From positions 62,001-126,000 of the forward strand of contig NZ_KI912401.1 of NCBI RefSeq assembly GCF_000518225.1: a DNA stretch of 64,000 nucleotides, read 5' to 3'. The stretch comes from Helicobacter pametensis ATCC 51478 (GTDB lineage Bacteria; Campylobacterota; Campylobacteria; Campylobacterales; Helicobacteraceae). Below are positions 20,022 to 30,000 of this stretch, in pieces (position 1 is the first letter of the stretch; each line of letters starts with the position of its first letter). The position numbers were made by a program, and so were the translations under genes. Under the pieces are notes generated by a model. It saw only the letters and a program-made list of their open reading frames with translations. It ran no database searches and was not told where the DNA came from.

Positions 20022-20163
20022 TGTTTTGTCCTTATAAAAAAGAAAGATTTTGTTTTATGTTATGATAGCAAACTTGCAATATCAAGCAAATCATGACTAG
20101 ATGATTCCCTATTTTTGGTGTGTCTAGCTTTTGATTCTTAACTCAATCAGCGAGGATAAAACC

Positions 20164-20631
20164 ATGAATTTTAAAGAAATAGAAAAACTAATTGAGCTCT
20201 TTGCGCAAAAAGAAATATCAAAGATTTCTCTCAAGGATGGAGAGTTTGAATTGTGCCTTGAGAAAGCCTCTTTGCAACCATCACTTCCTCAGATTCCTCT
20301 TCAGCAGGTTACTACACGCCCAATGGATCAGATCACTACTCCATCTATAGAAGTCACTCAAGAGACTCCAAGTGCTACAAGTGGTGAAAGTGGGTTGTTT
20401 ATCGAATCCCCAATGGTTGGGACATTTTATCGTTGTCCATCTCCCAATGCTGCTCCTTATGTCAATGTGGGAGATAAGATCAAAAAAGGACAAGTGATTG
20501 GAATTGTTGAAGCGATGAAAATCATGAATGAAATTGAAGCAGAATTTGATTGTAAGATTGTTGAGATCGTTGCTAGTGATGCACAGCCCGTGGAGTTTGG
20601 CTCAAAGCTGATTAAAGTGGAGAAATTATAA
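20164..20631 (+). CDS. accB: Biotin carboxyl carrier protein of acetyl-CoA carboxylase
   Basis: BCCP carries biotin between carboxylase and carboxyltransferase. The 155-residue protein has an N-terminal helical region, a Pro/Gln/Thr-rich linker (about residues 40-80), and a biotinyl domain with the modified lysine in EAMKIMNE. I chose the ATG at 20164 (MNFKEIEKLI) because GAGGAT precedes it. An upstream in-frame ATG at 20131 would add 11 unusual residues. accC follows after four bases. Confidence 0.94.
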   Translation: MNFKEIEKLIELFAQKEISKISLKDGEFELCLEKASLQPSLPQIPLQQVTTRPMDQITTPSIEVTQETPSATSGESGLFIESPMVGTFYRCPSPNAAPYVNVGDKIKKGQVIGIVEAMKIMNEIEAEFDCKIVEIVASDAQPVEFGSKLIKVEKL

Positions 20632-20635
20632 ATCC

Positions 20636-21988
20636 ATGGAGACAAAAAAATTACAACGCATTTTGATTGCAAATCGTGGCGAGATTGCTTTGCGAGCGAT
20701 ACGAACGATCCAAGAAATGGGGAAAGAAGCGATTGCGGTTTACTCAAAGGCAGATAAGGATGCTCATTATTTGGATGTTGCAGATGCCAAGATTTGTATA
20801 GGGAAAGAGAAATCAAGTGAGAGCTATCTCAATATCCCTGCCATCATTAGTGCTGCTGAGCTGTTTGGTGCGGATGCGATTTTCCCTGGCTATGGATTTT
20901 TGAGCGAAAATCAACATTTCGTTGAGATTTGCAAACATCATGACATTGAATTTATTGGTCCAAGTTCTGAAGTCATGGTTTTGATGAGTGATAAATCCAA
21001 GGCCAAAGATGTGATGAAACAGGCTGGAGTTCCTGTGATTATGGGGAGTGATGGTGCACTCAAGGATTTGGATGAAGCAAGAGAAGTGGCCAAAGAGATC
21101 GGGTATCCCGTGATTATCAAGGCAGCTGCTGGAGGAGGGGGAAGAGGGATGAGAGTGGTTATGTCAGAAGAGCAGCTAGTTAATTCTTATCTTGCTGCTG
21201 AGAGTGAGGCTTTGAGTGCTTTTGGTGATGGAACTATCTATATGGAAAAATTCATCAATAAGCCCAAGCATATTGAGGTTCAGATCTTGGCAGATAAGCA
21301 TGGTAATGTGGTGCATATTGGTGAGCGAGATTGCTCTGCGCAGAGAAGGCAGCAAAAATTGATTGAGGAATCTCCAGCTGTTGTGCTTTCTGAAGAAGTG
21401 CGTGAGAGATTGTTGCAGACAGCTATCAAGGCAGCTAAATACATTGGTTATGTTGGTGCTGGGACTTTTGAATTTTTGCTTGATTCCAATAATAAAGACT
21501 TTTACTTTATGGAAATGAATACGCGTTTGCAAGTTGAGCATACTGTCAGTGAAATGGTGAGTGGATTGGATTTGGTTGAATGGATGATACGCATTGCCGA
21601 AGGAGAGAGATTGCCCAATCAAGAGGAGATTTCTTTCAATGGTCATTCAATCGAATGTCGAATCACTGCTGAGGATCCCAAAACTTTCTTTCCATGTCCA
21701 GGTAAGATCACACAGTGGATTGCTCCTGGTGGATCACATGTCAGATTAGATAGTCATGCTTATTGCAACTATGTGGTTCCTATGCATTATGATTCTATGA
21801 TTGGGAAGCTCATTGTATGGGGGAAAACAAGGGATGAGGCGATTGTGCGTATGAGAAGAGCGCTTAAAGAATTTAAGATTGAAGGGATTAAGACAACGGT
21901 TCTTTTTCATATCGCTATGATGGAGAATCAAGATTTCAAACGATCACTTATCTATACAAAATATCTTGAAGAGGCATTTAAGGGATGA
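20636..21988 (+). CDS. accC: Biotin carboxylase subunit of acetyl-CoA carboxylase
   Basis: AccC is an ATP-grasp enzyme that carboxylates biotin on BCCP. The 450-residue protein shows RILIANRGEIALRAIRT, the ATP-binding glycine loop AAAGGGGRGMRVV, ERDCSAQRRQQKLIEE, and FYFMEMNTRLQVEHTVSE. Length is typical. The last four bases overlap the next gene (ATGA), so accB, accC, the coiled-coil gene and pseC are probably co-transcribed. Confidence 0.96.
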   Translation: METKKLQRILIANRGEIALRAIRTIQEMGKEAIAVYSKADKDAHYLDVADAKICIGKEKSSESYLNIPAIISAAELFGADAIFPGYGFLSENQHFVEICKHHDIEFIGPSSEVMVLMSDKSKAKDVMKQAGVPVIMGSDGALKDLDEAREVAKEIGYPVIIKAAAGGGGRGMRVVMSEEQLVNSYLAAESEALSAFGDGTIYMEKFINKPKHIEVQILADKHGNVVHIGERDCSAQRRQQKLIEESPAVVLSEEVRERLLQTAIKAAKYIGYVGAGTFEFLLDSNNKDFYFMEMNTRLQVEHTVSEMVSGLDLVEWMIRIAEGERLPNQEEISFNGHSIECRITAEDPKTFFPCPGKITQWIAPGGSHVRLDSHAYCNYVVPMHYDSMIGKLIVWGKTRDEAIVRMRRALKEFKIEGIKTTVLFHIAMMENQDFKRSLIYTKYLEEAFKG

Positions 21989-22545
21989 AAATCCAATCCC
22001 AGCCTCCATACCATCTTCCAAATATCACTTCAAATATAGACAAAACAAACCAGAAGCAAGAAAAATCTGATCAGCTGAATCGCTTTCATAATTCAGCATT
22101 TGTTGAGCTTAAAAAACTCAATCAGCAGATCGCTCAACTTCAGGCATTTAATGTCTCATTTTCTAAGATTCAAAAAGAACTTGATGAACTAAAAAATCTC
22201 AATATGCAAGTCAAACAATCAGATGCTAGGGTGGATTTGGTGCAGCAACGCCTTCAAAATCTTCAAAGTAGATTGGATCCCTTGTTGCGCGATGCAAGAA
22301 AGCAAGATGGACTTTCATCTCTGCCCTCAGTGATCCCTCTTGATCTCAAAAAAGCCTCCAATCAGATCAAGGATCTCAAGCTAAAGATTGATGATGCGCT
22401 TAATAAAGCTTCAGACAAAATTGAGCATTTTTTTGAATCTATGGGAGAATTTGCACTGGATGTAGAAAAATTAAAAGATCCGCGTTTGAAGGTAGCCCAT
22501 AATCAAAAGTGGCTAAATTCATCTTTGCATAATCTCATCGCATGA
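21985..22545 (+). CDS. Coiled-coil protein of unknown function between accC and pseC
   Basis: I do not recognise a family. The 186-residue hydrophilic protein has no signal peptide or transmembrane segment. Residues about 38-100 (KKLNQQIAQLQAFN onward) have a strong leucine heptad pattern and are predicted to form a coiled coil, with a second helical stretch around 112-150. It overlaps accC and pseC by four bases each. A gene in the same position exists in H. pylori between accC and pseC. A flagellar or structural link is only a guess from the pseC neighbour. Confidence 0.75.
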   Translation: MKIQSQPPYHLPNITSNIDKTNQKQEKSDQLNRFHNSAFVELKKLNQQIAQLQAFNVSFSKIQKELDELKNLNMQVKQSDARVDLVQQRLQNLQSRLDPLLRDARKQDGLSSLPSVIPLDLKKASNQIKDLKLKIDDALNKASDKIEHFFESMGEFALDVEKLKDPRLKVAHNQKWLNSSLHNLIA

Positions 22546-23642
22546 ATCCCTATAGTCGACAATCTCTCAATGAGGCTGATATCCAAGCAGTTTTGGATGT
22601 GTTGAAATCTGATTTGTTGACTCAAGGAGAGCAAACAGAATTATTTGAGCAAGAGCTAGCAAGTTATTTGGGTGCGAAATTTGTGCTTGTTTTTAACTCA
22701 GCTACATCAGCACTTTTTAGTGCATATCGGGCACTAAATTTAGGAGGTACTGAGGTGATCACTTCACCTTTGAGCTTTGTAGCCACTGCCAATATGCTCC
22801 TTGAGAATCAGGCAATTCCTGTGTTTTGTGATATTAAAATTGATGGAAATATTGATGAAAACAAGATTGAATCATTGATTACACCCAAGACGCGTGCGAT
22901 CGTAAGTGTTGATTATGCAGGAAAGAGTGTTGAGATCGATCAGATTTATAAACTTGCACAAGCTTATGATCTTGCTTTGATCTCGGATAGTTCACATAGT
23001 TTTGGAGGTCAATATCAAGGCAGAAAGATTGGAACTCTAGCAGATGTGACAATTTTTAGTTTTCATGCCCTTAAGCCAATGACAACAGGTGAGGGTGGGG
23101 CATTGGTTACAGATAGTGAAGAGATTTATCAAAAAGCCAAACTGATTCGCTCTCATGGTGTGGTCAAAAAAACTTTATGGAATAGCGATGTAGCTCATAG
23201 TGGCTTTAATTTTAGATTGAGTGAATTTGCCTCTGCCCTTGGAAGATCTCAACTTAAGCGTGTAGATGACTTTATTGCTCAGCGTGAAAAGATTGCTAGA
23301 TTTTATGATGAAGTATTTTTTGAGAATCCTTACTTTGATTTTTTGCCTATTCCTGTGCATATTAAAAGCTCTAGACATCTCTATCCGATTTTTTTGAAGC
23401 AGAAATATTGGTGTGCCAAAGAAAGTATTTTTGCATCCTTATTGGAGCGTGGTTTGGGTGTTCAAGTCCATTATAAGCCTATTCATCTTTTATCTCTGTA
23501 TCGCTCTTATGTTGCATCACCGCTCTATTGTGCAGAACGCTTTTATCATGCAGAGCTCTCTATTCCTTGCCATCAGTTGATGAGTTTGGAAGATGCTAGA
23601 AAGAGTGCAGAGAACATCTTAAATCTATTTAATACACTTTAG
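22542..23642 (+). CDS. pseC: UDP-4-amino-4,6-dideoxy-N-acetyl-beta-L-altrosamine transaminase
   Basis: PseC is a PLP-dependent aminotransferase of the DegT/DnrJ family, the second step of pseudaminic acid synthesis. That nine-carbon sugar decorates Helicobacter flagellin and is needed for filament assembly. The 366-residue protein begins NPYSRQSLNEADIQAVLDVL. It has VFNSATSALFSAYRAL, DSSHSFGGQYQGRKIG, and the PLP lysine in FSFHALKPMTTGEGGALV (about residue 177). This is consistent with flaA in the same window. Confidence 0.92.
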   Translation: MNPYSRQSLNEADIQAVLDVLKSDLLTQGEQTELFEQELASYLGAKFVLVFNSATSALFSAYRALNLGGTEVITSPLSFVATANMLLENQAIPVFCDIKIDGNIDENKIESLITPKTRAIVSVDYAGKSVEIDQIYKLAQAYDLALISDSSHSFGGQYQGRKIGTLADVTIFSFHALKPMTTGEGGALVTDSEEIYQKAKLIRSHGVVKKTLWNSDVAHSGFNFRLSEFASALGRSQLKRVDDFIAQREKIARFYDEVFFENPYFDFLPIPVHIKSSRHLYPIFLKQKYWCAKESIFASLLERGLGVQVHYKPIHLLSLYRSYVASPLYCAERFYHAELSIPCHQLMSLEDARKSAENILNLFNTL

Positions 23643-23655
23643 GAATTCTTTTTGC

Positions 23656-23679
23656 TTTTTCTCCAAAAAAGGAGAAAAA
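23656..23679 (+). promoter_or_regulatory. Hairpin enclosing the ribosome-binding site of the gene at 23680
   Basis: TTTTTCTCC (23656-23664) and GGAGAAAAA (23671-23679) are perfectly complementary over nine bases with an A6 loop. The 3' arm holds the GGAG Shine-Dalgarno, five bases before the ATG. Folding would block translation initiation. It is not a terminator, because an A-run and not a T-run follows. Confidence 0.6.
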
Positions 23680-24066
23680 ATGCAGATTCAAACTTCATAT
23701 CAACCTTTTTCATATAGTAATCAAGCCCTTCAATCACAATATCTTAAAGATGCTGATATTAGTGACAAGGTAAAGATTCAAGAAGATAAGCAATACAATC
23801 AATCCCTGCCTGCTCTGGGAGAAGTTGCGCGGCAAACTTATGGATTATCAGTTTTGGAAAATATGAGTGATGATGAATATCGTGCATTTTTGAGGGCAAC
23901 TGCTGAGATGACAGAGAGTGAAAAGATTTTTGCAGCTCAATCTCTTTATCGTCTTAATGAGGTGTATGAATCTCGCTTTGAAAAAAATAAAAATCCCTAT
24001 CAAGCGAACAATCAAGATTTTTTGAAAGCATTTTCTAATGCTCTCCAAGACATAAAGCTCTCATAA
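23680..24066 (+). CDS. Small hydrophilic protein, unknown
   Basis: I do not recognise this 128-residue protein. It has no signal peptide or membrane segment. The N-terminus is rich in Q, S and Y (MQIQTSYQPFSYSNQALQSQ). The C-terminal half is predicted helical (LENMSDDEYRAFLRATAEMT, EKIFAAQSLYRLNEVYES). It lies 37 bases after pseC and overlaps the convergent mntP stop by six bases. The start codon is set by the GGAG inside the hairpin at 23656-23679. Placement after pseC may suggest a flagellar role, but that is inference. Confidence 0.7.
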   Translation: MQIQTSYQPFSYSNQALQSQYLKDADISDKVKIQEDKQYNQSLPALGEVARQTYGLSVLENMSDDEYRAFLRATAEMTESEKIFAAQSLYRLNEVYESRFEKNKNPYQANNQDFLKAFSNALQDIKLS

Positions 24067-24639
24067 TATAGAATCTGAGTCCAAAAGATGTTGAATGAGG
24101 ATTTTTATCCCCAATAGGATCAATAAACTTCCCCCAAAGATTCCAAGGATTTTCTCAGGTAGGGAATTTAGAATTTTGGAGAGATAATAACCAGCCATAA
24201 CAAGTGCAAAGGTAATGATTCCAATCATCGCTGTACTGTGGAGAATTGGAAGGTTTTGAGCATAGATCATAATCCCCCCAGCAAGAGCATCAATACTTGT
24301 CGCGATGCCAAGAAGCAGTAGTGCACCCAAAGACAAAGAAAAATCTTCTTTCTCTTGATTGAGAGAATCTTTGATGATTTTTCCTCCAAGTAAAGTAAAA
24401 ATCACAAACACAATCCAGTGATCTATATTTTGAGCATATTGTCCAAAGGCAAAACTTGTGCTCTTAAAGAGAAAATATCCTACTAGAGGCATCAAGAATT
24501 GAAAAAATCCCATGACAAAGGAGAGTTTCAGTCCTTGATTGATTTTTATTTCTTTGCTAACCAATCCGTAAGAAAATGCAACCAAAAAGGCATCCAAAGC
24601 CAAAATACAAGATAAAACAAAAATTTCAAACCATTGCAT
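24061..24639 (-). CDS. mntP: Manganese efflux pump MntP
   Basis: MntP exports Mn(II) across the inner membrane. From the ATG at 24639 (MQWFEIFVLSCILALDAFLV) it has 192 residues and six hydrophobic helices. The two conserved acidic repeats are LALDAFLVAFSYGL and GIATSIDALAGGIMI. A longer frame to 24735 would add 32 residues that are out-of-frame sequence from the upstream gene. AAGG precedes the chosen ATG. It overlaps the glutamine amidotransferase gene by 14 bases. Confidence 0.88.
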   Translation of the reverse strand: MQWFEIFVLSCILALDAFLVAFSYGLVSKEIKINQGLKLSFVMGFFQFLMPLVGYFLFKSTSFAFGQYAQNIDHWIVFVIFTLLGGKIIKDSLNQEKEDFSLSLGALLLLGIATSIDALAGGIMIYAQNLPILHSTAMIGIITFALVMAGYYLSKILNSLPEKILGIFGGSLLILLGIKILIQHLLDSDSIL

Positions 24640-25210
24640 AAGAGAGCCTTGAATCAAGATGAATTTGAAGAAAATTTTGTAAGAGTTTGCTTCCACCTTG
24701 AGAGAGGATGGATTCTGGATGAAACTGCACCCCATAGAGAGGGAAGATTTTGTGTCTCAGTGCCATGATCACTTCATCCTCACTCCAAGCAATCGCTTCT
24801 AGCTCATTTGGTAAATTTTGCACAACTAATGAGTGATAGCGCATCACTTCTAGATTCTGAGACAAGCCTTCAAAGAGAGGGTTTGATTTGAAGGTAATTT
24901 GTGAAGTTTTGCCATGGATGGGTTGTCTGCCTTGGATGACTTCTCCACCGAAGGCATGCGCGATGCATTGGTGCCCTAGGCAAACTCCCAAAATTGGTTT
25001 TTTGATATAGAAGTTCAAAATCACTTCTTGATTGATAGGGGTATCCCTAGGGTGTCTTGGACCTGGGGAAATGATGATATGAGTTGCTTGCTCTAAGATA
25101 TCCCATACAAGATCTTGAGGGAAAAAGACGCAGATTTCTTGAGACAGTTCTTCTAAGAGATAAATTAGATTGTAGGTAAATGAATCGTGATTGTCAATTA
25201 GAGCGATCAT
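24626..25210 (-). CDS. Class I glutamine amidotransferase, TrpG/PabA type
   Basis: This subunit releases ammonia from glutamine for an anthranilate or aminodeoxychorismate synthase partner. From the ATG at 25210 (MIALIDNHDSFTYNL) it has 194 residues, with the nucleophile in GVCLGHQCIAHAFGG and the His/Glu pair in GVQFHPES. SPGPRHPRD is the conserved chorismate-partner loop. The ATG overlaps the DAHP synthase stop (ATGA), coupling it to chorismate production. Sequence alone does not separate TrpG from PabA. No synthase subunit lies next to it. Confidence 0.88.
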   Translation of the reverse strand: MIALIDNHDSFTYNLIYLLEELSQEICVFFPQDLVWDILEQATHIIISPGPRHPRDTPINQEVILNFYIKKPILGVCLGHQCIAHAFGGEVIQGRQPIHGKTSQITFKSNPLFEGLSQNLEVMRYHSLVVQNLPNELEAIAWSEDEVIMALRHKIFPLYGVQFHPESILSQGGSKLLQNFLQIHLDSRLSYAMV

Positions 25211-26535
25211 GGATTGTTTTGAAAAACCTCTGATAGCCAAAATGCGAGTTCTAGAGATTGAGTTGCATTAAGTCTTGGATCGCATTGAGTGATGTAGTTT
25301 TGATAGAGCGCTTCTTGCGTTACGCTCCCACCAATACACTCTGTGACATTTTCACCTGTCATTTCAAGATGAATTCCTCCAGCATAGATTCCAAGATCTA
25401 AAGAGAGGGCAAAGAAATGCCTAAGCTCCTCTAGGATACTTTCAAATTGGCGTGTTTTCAGGCCTTGAGATGTCGTTGTATTGCCATGCATTGGATCACT
25501 GAGCCAAATCACCTCTTTGCCATATTGCTTTATTTTTTCAACGATAGTGGGAAAATATGTTTGAATATTGTCTTTTCCCATACGCACGATGAGTGCAACT
25601 TCTCCTTGGAGATTTTGAGGATTGAGAATATCAAGGAGTTTGAGTAAATCATCAGGAGATGTGCGTGAGCTTATTTTGAGACCTTTTGGGTTTTGAATCC
25701 CACGGATAAATTCAATATGTGCAGGAGAACTCAATGTGCGCTCTCCAATCCAGAGAAAGTGGGATGAGCAGTCATAAATCTCTCCACTTAAACTATCTTT
25801 GCGACAGAGTGCCTCTTCATAATTGAGAAGTAGAGCCTCATGACTGATAAAAAACTCACAAAAATTACCCATAGATTGGAGATTGATCCCACAACTTTGT
25901 GCAAATGCAAAAGCTCTAGAAATGTGATTTGCTAGCTGTTTATAGCGTTTGCTGAGGGGATGGGTATTGGCAAACTCTAGATTATATTGAGGAAAGAGAT
26001 GAAAATCTGCCATCCCTCCCTTGGAGAAAGCTCGCAAAAGATTGAGTGTCGCAACTGATTGATGATAGGCTTGAATCATTCTTTGTGGATCATGTTCGCG
26101 ACTTTTGCTATCAAACTCACTTGCATTGATCATATCTCCTCGAAAACTTGGAAGAGATTGTCCATCTCTCTCTTCAAATTCTTGACTTCTTGGTTTGGCA
26201 AATTGACCAGCAATTCTTCCAATCTTGATGATTTCTTTGCCACTTGCAAAGCCTAATATGATGCTCATTTGCAATATAAGTTTGTAAAAATCTCGAATAG
26301 AGCTAGCACTAAAGCGTGCAAAACTTTCTGCACAATCTCCACCCTGCAAGACAAAAGCCTTTCTTTGAGCAACTTGCTTTAATTTGTCTTTGAGGAGATC
26401 GACCTCTTTTGCAAATACAAGGGGTGGATATGAGGCGAGTGTTTCTTCTGTGTTGTATAGATATTGAGTATTTTTATAATTTGGAGACTGTTTGATGGGG
26501 TATCGTCTCCAGCTTGCTGGAGACCAATTAGACAA
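25207..26535 (-). CDS. aroF: Class II (plant-type) DAHP synthase
   Basis: This enzyme condenses phosphoenolpyruvate and erythrose-4-phosphate, the first step of the shikimate pathway. Class II markers include SYPPLVFA, LQGGDCAESF, KIGRIAGQFAKPRS, MKAYHQSVATLNL-like MIQAYHQSVATLNL, DCSSHFLWIGERT, WLSDPMHGNT and HLEMTGENVTECIGG. I place the start at TTG 26535 (LSNWSPASWRRYP), giving 442 residues, near H. pylori's 449. The open frame further upstream is thioesterase coding sequence in another frame. It overlaps that gene by eight bases. Confidence 0.9.
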   Translation of the reverse strand: MSNWSPASWRRYPIKQSPNYKNTQYLYNTEETLASYPPLVFAKEVDLLKDKLKQVAQRKAFVLQGGDCAESFARFSASSIRDFYKLILQMSIILGFASGKEIIKIGRIAGQFAKPRSQEFEERDGQSLPSFRGDMINASEFDSKSREHDPQRMIQAYHQSVATLNLLRAFSKGGMADFHLFPQYNLEFANTHPLSKRYKQLANHISRAFAFAQSCGINLQSMGNFCEFFISHEALLLNYEEALCRKDSLSGEIYDCSSHFLWIGERTLSSPAHIEFIRGIQNPKGLKISSRTSPDDLLKLLDILNPQNLQGEVALIVRMGKDNIQTYFPTIVEKIKQYGKEVIWLSDPMHGNTTTSQGLKTRQFESILEELRHFFALSLDLGIYAGGIHLEMTGENVTECIGGSVTQEALYQNYITQCDPRLNATQSLELAFWLSEVFQNNP

Positions 26536-26974
26536 ATCGTCTTTCTCTTCTTTCTTTGGCTTCTTGATATCTGCGTTTTGCTTCTTCTGTTTGAGGTGTG
26601 AGAGGAGGGATTGAAGCTTTTTTGCCTTCAGCATCAAGTGCAACCATTGTGAAATAAGAGCTATTACAATGAGTGATCTCCTGCGTTTTGATATTTTCAA
26701 ACTCCACACGGATTCCAACCTCACAGCTTGATGTGCCTGTGTAATTGACAGAAGCATAAAAATGCATCAAAGATCCAATAGGAATTGATTTTTTGAAATG
26801 AACTTGATCGACAGCGAGAGTTACGACGCCTACTCCACAATATCGTGTCGCACAAGCATAAGCAACTTGATCTAAAATCTTAAGTAGTTCTCCTCCATGC
26901 ACAACACCACTAAAATTGGCCATACTGGGTGAGGCAAGGATAGACATTTGCAAGCTTTGTCTATTGTCTTTCAT
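26528..26974 (-). CDS. Acyl-CoA thioesterase, YciA/hotdog family
   Basis: This hotdog-fold protein probably hydrolyses acyl-CoA. From the ATG at 26974 (MKDNRQSLQMSILASPSMAN) it has 148 residues. The family block GVVHGGELLKILDQVAYACA holds the catalytic Asp region, and VDQVHFKKSIPIGSLMHFYA follows. The C-terminus is charged and repetitive (RYQEAKERRERRF). AAGGA lies before the ATG. It overlaps the DAHP synthase TTG start and starts 64 bases after the fusion gene's stop, so it may be part of a longer reverse transcript. Confidence 0.87.
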   Translation of the reverse strand: MKDNRQSLQMSILASPSMANFSGVVHGGELLKILDQVAYACATRYCGVGVVTLAVDQVHFKKSIPIGSLMHFYASVNYTGTSSCEVGIRVEFENIKTQEITHCNSSYFTMVALDAEGKKASIPPLTPQTEEAKRRYQEAKERRERRFV

Positions 26975-27037
26975 TTTTTGTCCTTGACTTTTTTTGTGAT
27001 TATAACAATATAATCCCTTCAATCTTTTTATCATCTT

Positions 27038-30000
27038 TTAGGTGTTAGATGATGTATTTTGAAGGAGGGATTTTGCCAAATCTTTAGCTCCTTTGAGATC
27101 AAGTTTGCCTGATCCAAGTAGGGGGATAGAATCCACTTTGAAATAATGTCTAGGTTTGGAGATTGCTGGAAGCGAGGAGTGTTTGATGAGCTGAATCACA
27201 TGGAGATACTCTTCATCTTTGGGAGTTTGAATTAAGAGGGCGATGATTTCTCCTTTTTTACCATCTTCTAGAGCGACTGCGACGCATTTACACTCATGGA
27301 TAAGATTAGCTTTTGTGATCATTTGAGTGATTTCTTCTTCGATTCCGCCAAGACTTACCATCTCTCCACCAATTTTGGCAAATCTTGAATAGCGATCGAT
27401 GATATAGAGGAATCCATCCTCATCTAAATAGCCTTTATCACCTGTTTTATACCATCGCATATGATTGAACTCTACGATCACCTCATGAGTTTTTTGAGGA
27501 TCATTGAGATATCCGACCATGACTTGATGCCCACCTACAAGCACAAGTCCTTCATGGCGATGAGGAAGTTCTTCCATCGTCGAGGGATCAACAATCTTGA
27601 GTGTTGTTCCAGGGAGGGGCATCCCAACGCTTCCAATCTTATTGGCTTGATGGATTTCCTCATTGAGTGCATCAAATTTACAAGGGAGATTGACGCTTAC
27701 AACAGGAGTCGTTTCTGTTGTTCCATAGCCTTCCAAAATCACACATTGGAATTTATTTTCAAAAGCCATGCGTGTTTCACTTTTGAGTTTTTCTGCTCCA
27801 GAGACCACAATCCTTAGGCTTGCAAACATAAGACGATCGACCTTGGGATGTCGAGCATAGATTCCCAAAAATGTTGAAGTTCCACACATAATGCTCACTT
27901 GGTGTTTTGCTATGGTTTGAGCGATCCCCAAAGCATCTGTAGGATCAGGATAGGTAATACTTGGAATCCCAGAAAGAAGTGGAAGGAGGGTTGTGGCAGT
28001 GAGACCAAAGGCATGAAATGGAGGAAGTGATGAGAGAATAGAGTCGTGATCTTGCACACATAAGACATCTGAGATTTGAGCAATATTGCTCATGATGTTT
28101 TGATGATTGAGCATAACACCTTTGGGATTCCCCTCACTTCCGCTGCTAAAGAGAATACATGCAATTGCTTGGGTATTTCTCTCTGGTGAAAATAATTGTT
28201 TGAGGATAAAGCTTGGTAGAACAAAGGCCATTGTGAGATAGGAGAGCAGTTTGAGTTTCTGAGATTTAAACTTTTGGACAATTTCTTCCATATAGAGTAA
28301 CTCAACATCATTGAGCTCAAGATGGATTCCTTTTTCCTTGAGTTTGTCCATAAAGGTTTTGGAAGTCAAGATGCGTTTGATTTTGGCAGATTGAATAGCT
28401 AGATTGATTGCCTTGCTTCCTGCTGTAAAGTTGAGATTGATAGCTACCTTGGAAGCAATGAAAATGGAAAGATTGCAAAGTGAGGAAGCAAAAGAGGCTG
28501 GGAGCAGGATTCCGATACACTCTTGTGTCGGTGTAAAACCCTCATCGCTTTTATTTTTTGAAGTTTCTCTAAGCATTCTGGAGAGCAAAAGCGATAATCC
28601 CAATACTTTGCCAAAGCTAAATTTTCCATTGATTGGATCAATAATGCTTGTTTGAAAGAGATGAGATTTGGCAATCCCAATCCATGTGCGCCCTATAGTG
28701 GACATTGCCTGACATTGGCTAGCCCATGCAACAAAAGAGAGATCAAAGATTGCATTTTTGATTTTTTCTTTTGGAGTATGGGAGGGTAGAGCTTTGCCAA
28801 AGGCGATGGCGATATTGCGTTTGTTGAGAAATGAATGATTGCGTGCCTTAAAGCTTTCATTGGAGCGTGAAAAACTGCTTCCCCATAATCCGCGAATATA
28901 GAAAGGAATAATGAGCGTGTCATCATTGAGGGCGAGTGAAAAATCATGTTTAAATTCATTGAGGTGCCCATGTGTTGAGACTGCACCTTCAGGGAAGAAG
29001 CAAACAATTTGTTTTTGAGAGAGTAGGGTATTCATCTTTTGAAGTAATTCGCCATTGGAAGAGTGGGGAATCATACTAAAGTGTTTCAAAAAGAGTTTGA
29101 CATACCACTTAGACTGTATGGTATGTTCGAGTGCGAAATACACTCTTTGAGGGATTGCCATTTGCACGATGGCCCAATCGATGAAAGACATATGATTTCC
29201 AATGAGTAAAACACCTTGATTTTGAGGGATATTGGAAAAATTTTCTACGATGAGGCGATAGCGCTGATTGAATGCAAAGGTAAGAAGGAGGCGTGTCAGA
29301 ATAAAAGGCTGTTTTTTGAGAAAATAAATCATTCCAGCAATAGAAAGAACACAAGCAATCAAAAATCCAATAGATGCATCAAAATTGCCATAGATCAGCG
29401 AGGCAGATAGAAGAAGTGAGATCATCATTCCAAGTGCTTGGAAAAGTTGATAGAGAGCAAGGGACTGACCAAGATTAGAGGATTCTCTTAAGATAGAAGA
29501 GAGAAATGGTGTAAAGACAAGCATACATCCCAGTCCCAAAGCAAAAGCTAAAAATAATGAGGTGGTTGGTGAAGGATCAAATGTAAAGAGAGCAAGTGAG
29601 AAGGAGATGAAGAAAAATCCAAAGGGAATCACACCAAGTTCAAGATAGTTTTTGGTAAGCAAGAAAGTGAAATATGCTCCACAGATAGCTCCACCTCCAA
29701 GAGTTAATGCGATCAAAGATAAATAATGGACATTTTGGGTTTGGACATAATATGGGAAGAGTGTGATGCAGAGTTGAGCGATCCCCCAAAATAGAGCACT
29801 AGCCAAGATTGGATTTGCAACAGGAGCGTGAAGCATGAGATTTTTGAAATGCGTTAGATAAGATGAAGAAGATTGAGATATGTTGGGAGTGTGCTGATTG
29901 ATCTGGGGTAGAGTATGGCTTAGAAAGATCTGCACTATGGCAAGAAAAACAAATAAAATCCCCATCAAATTTGAAGCTTCAAGAATCTCTGAGAGATTAT

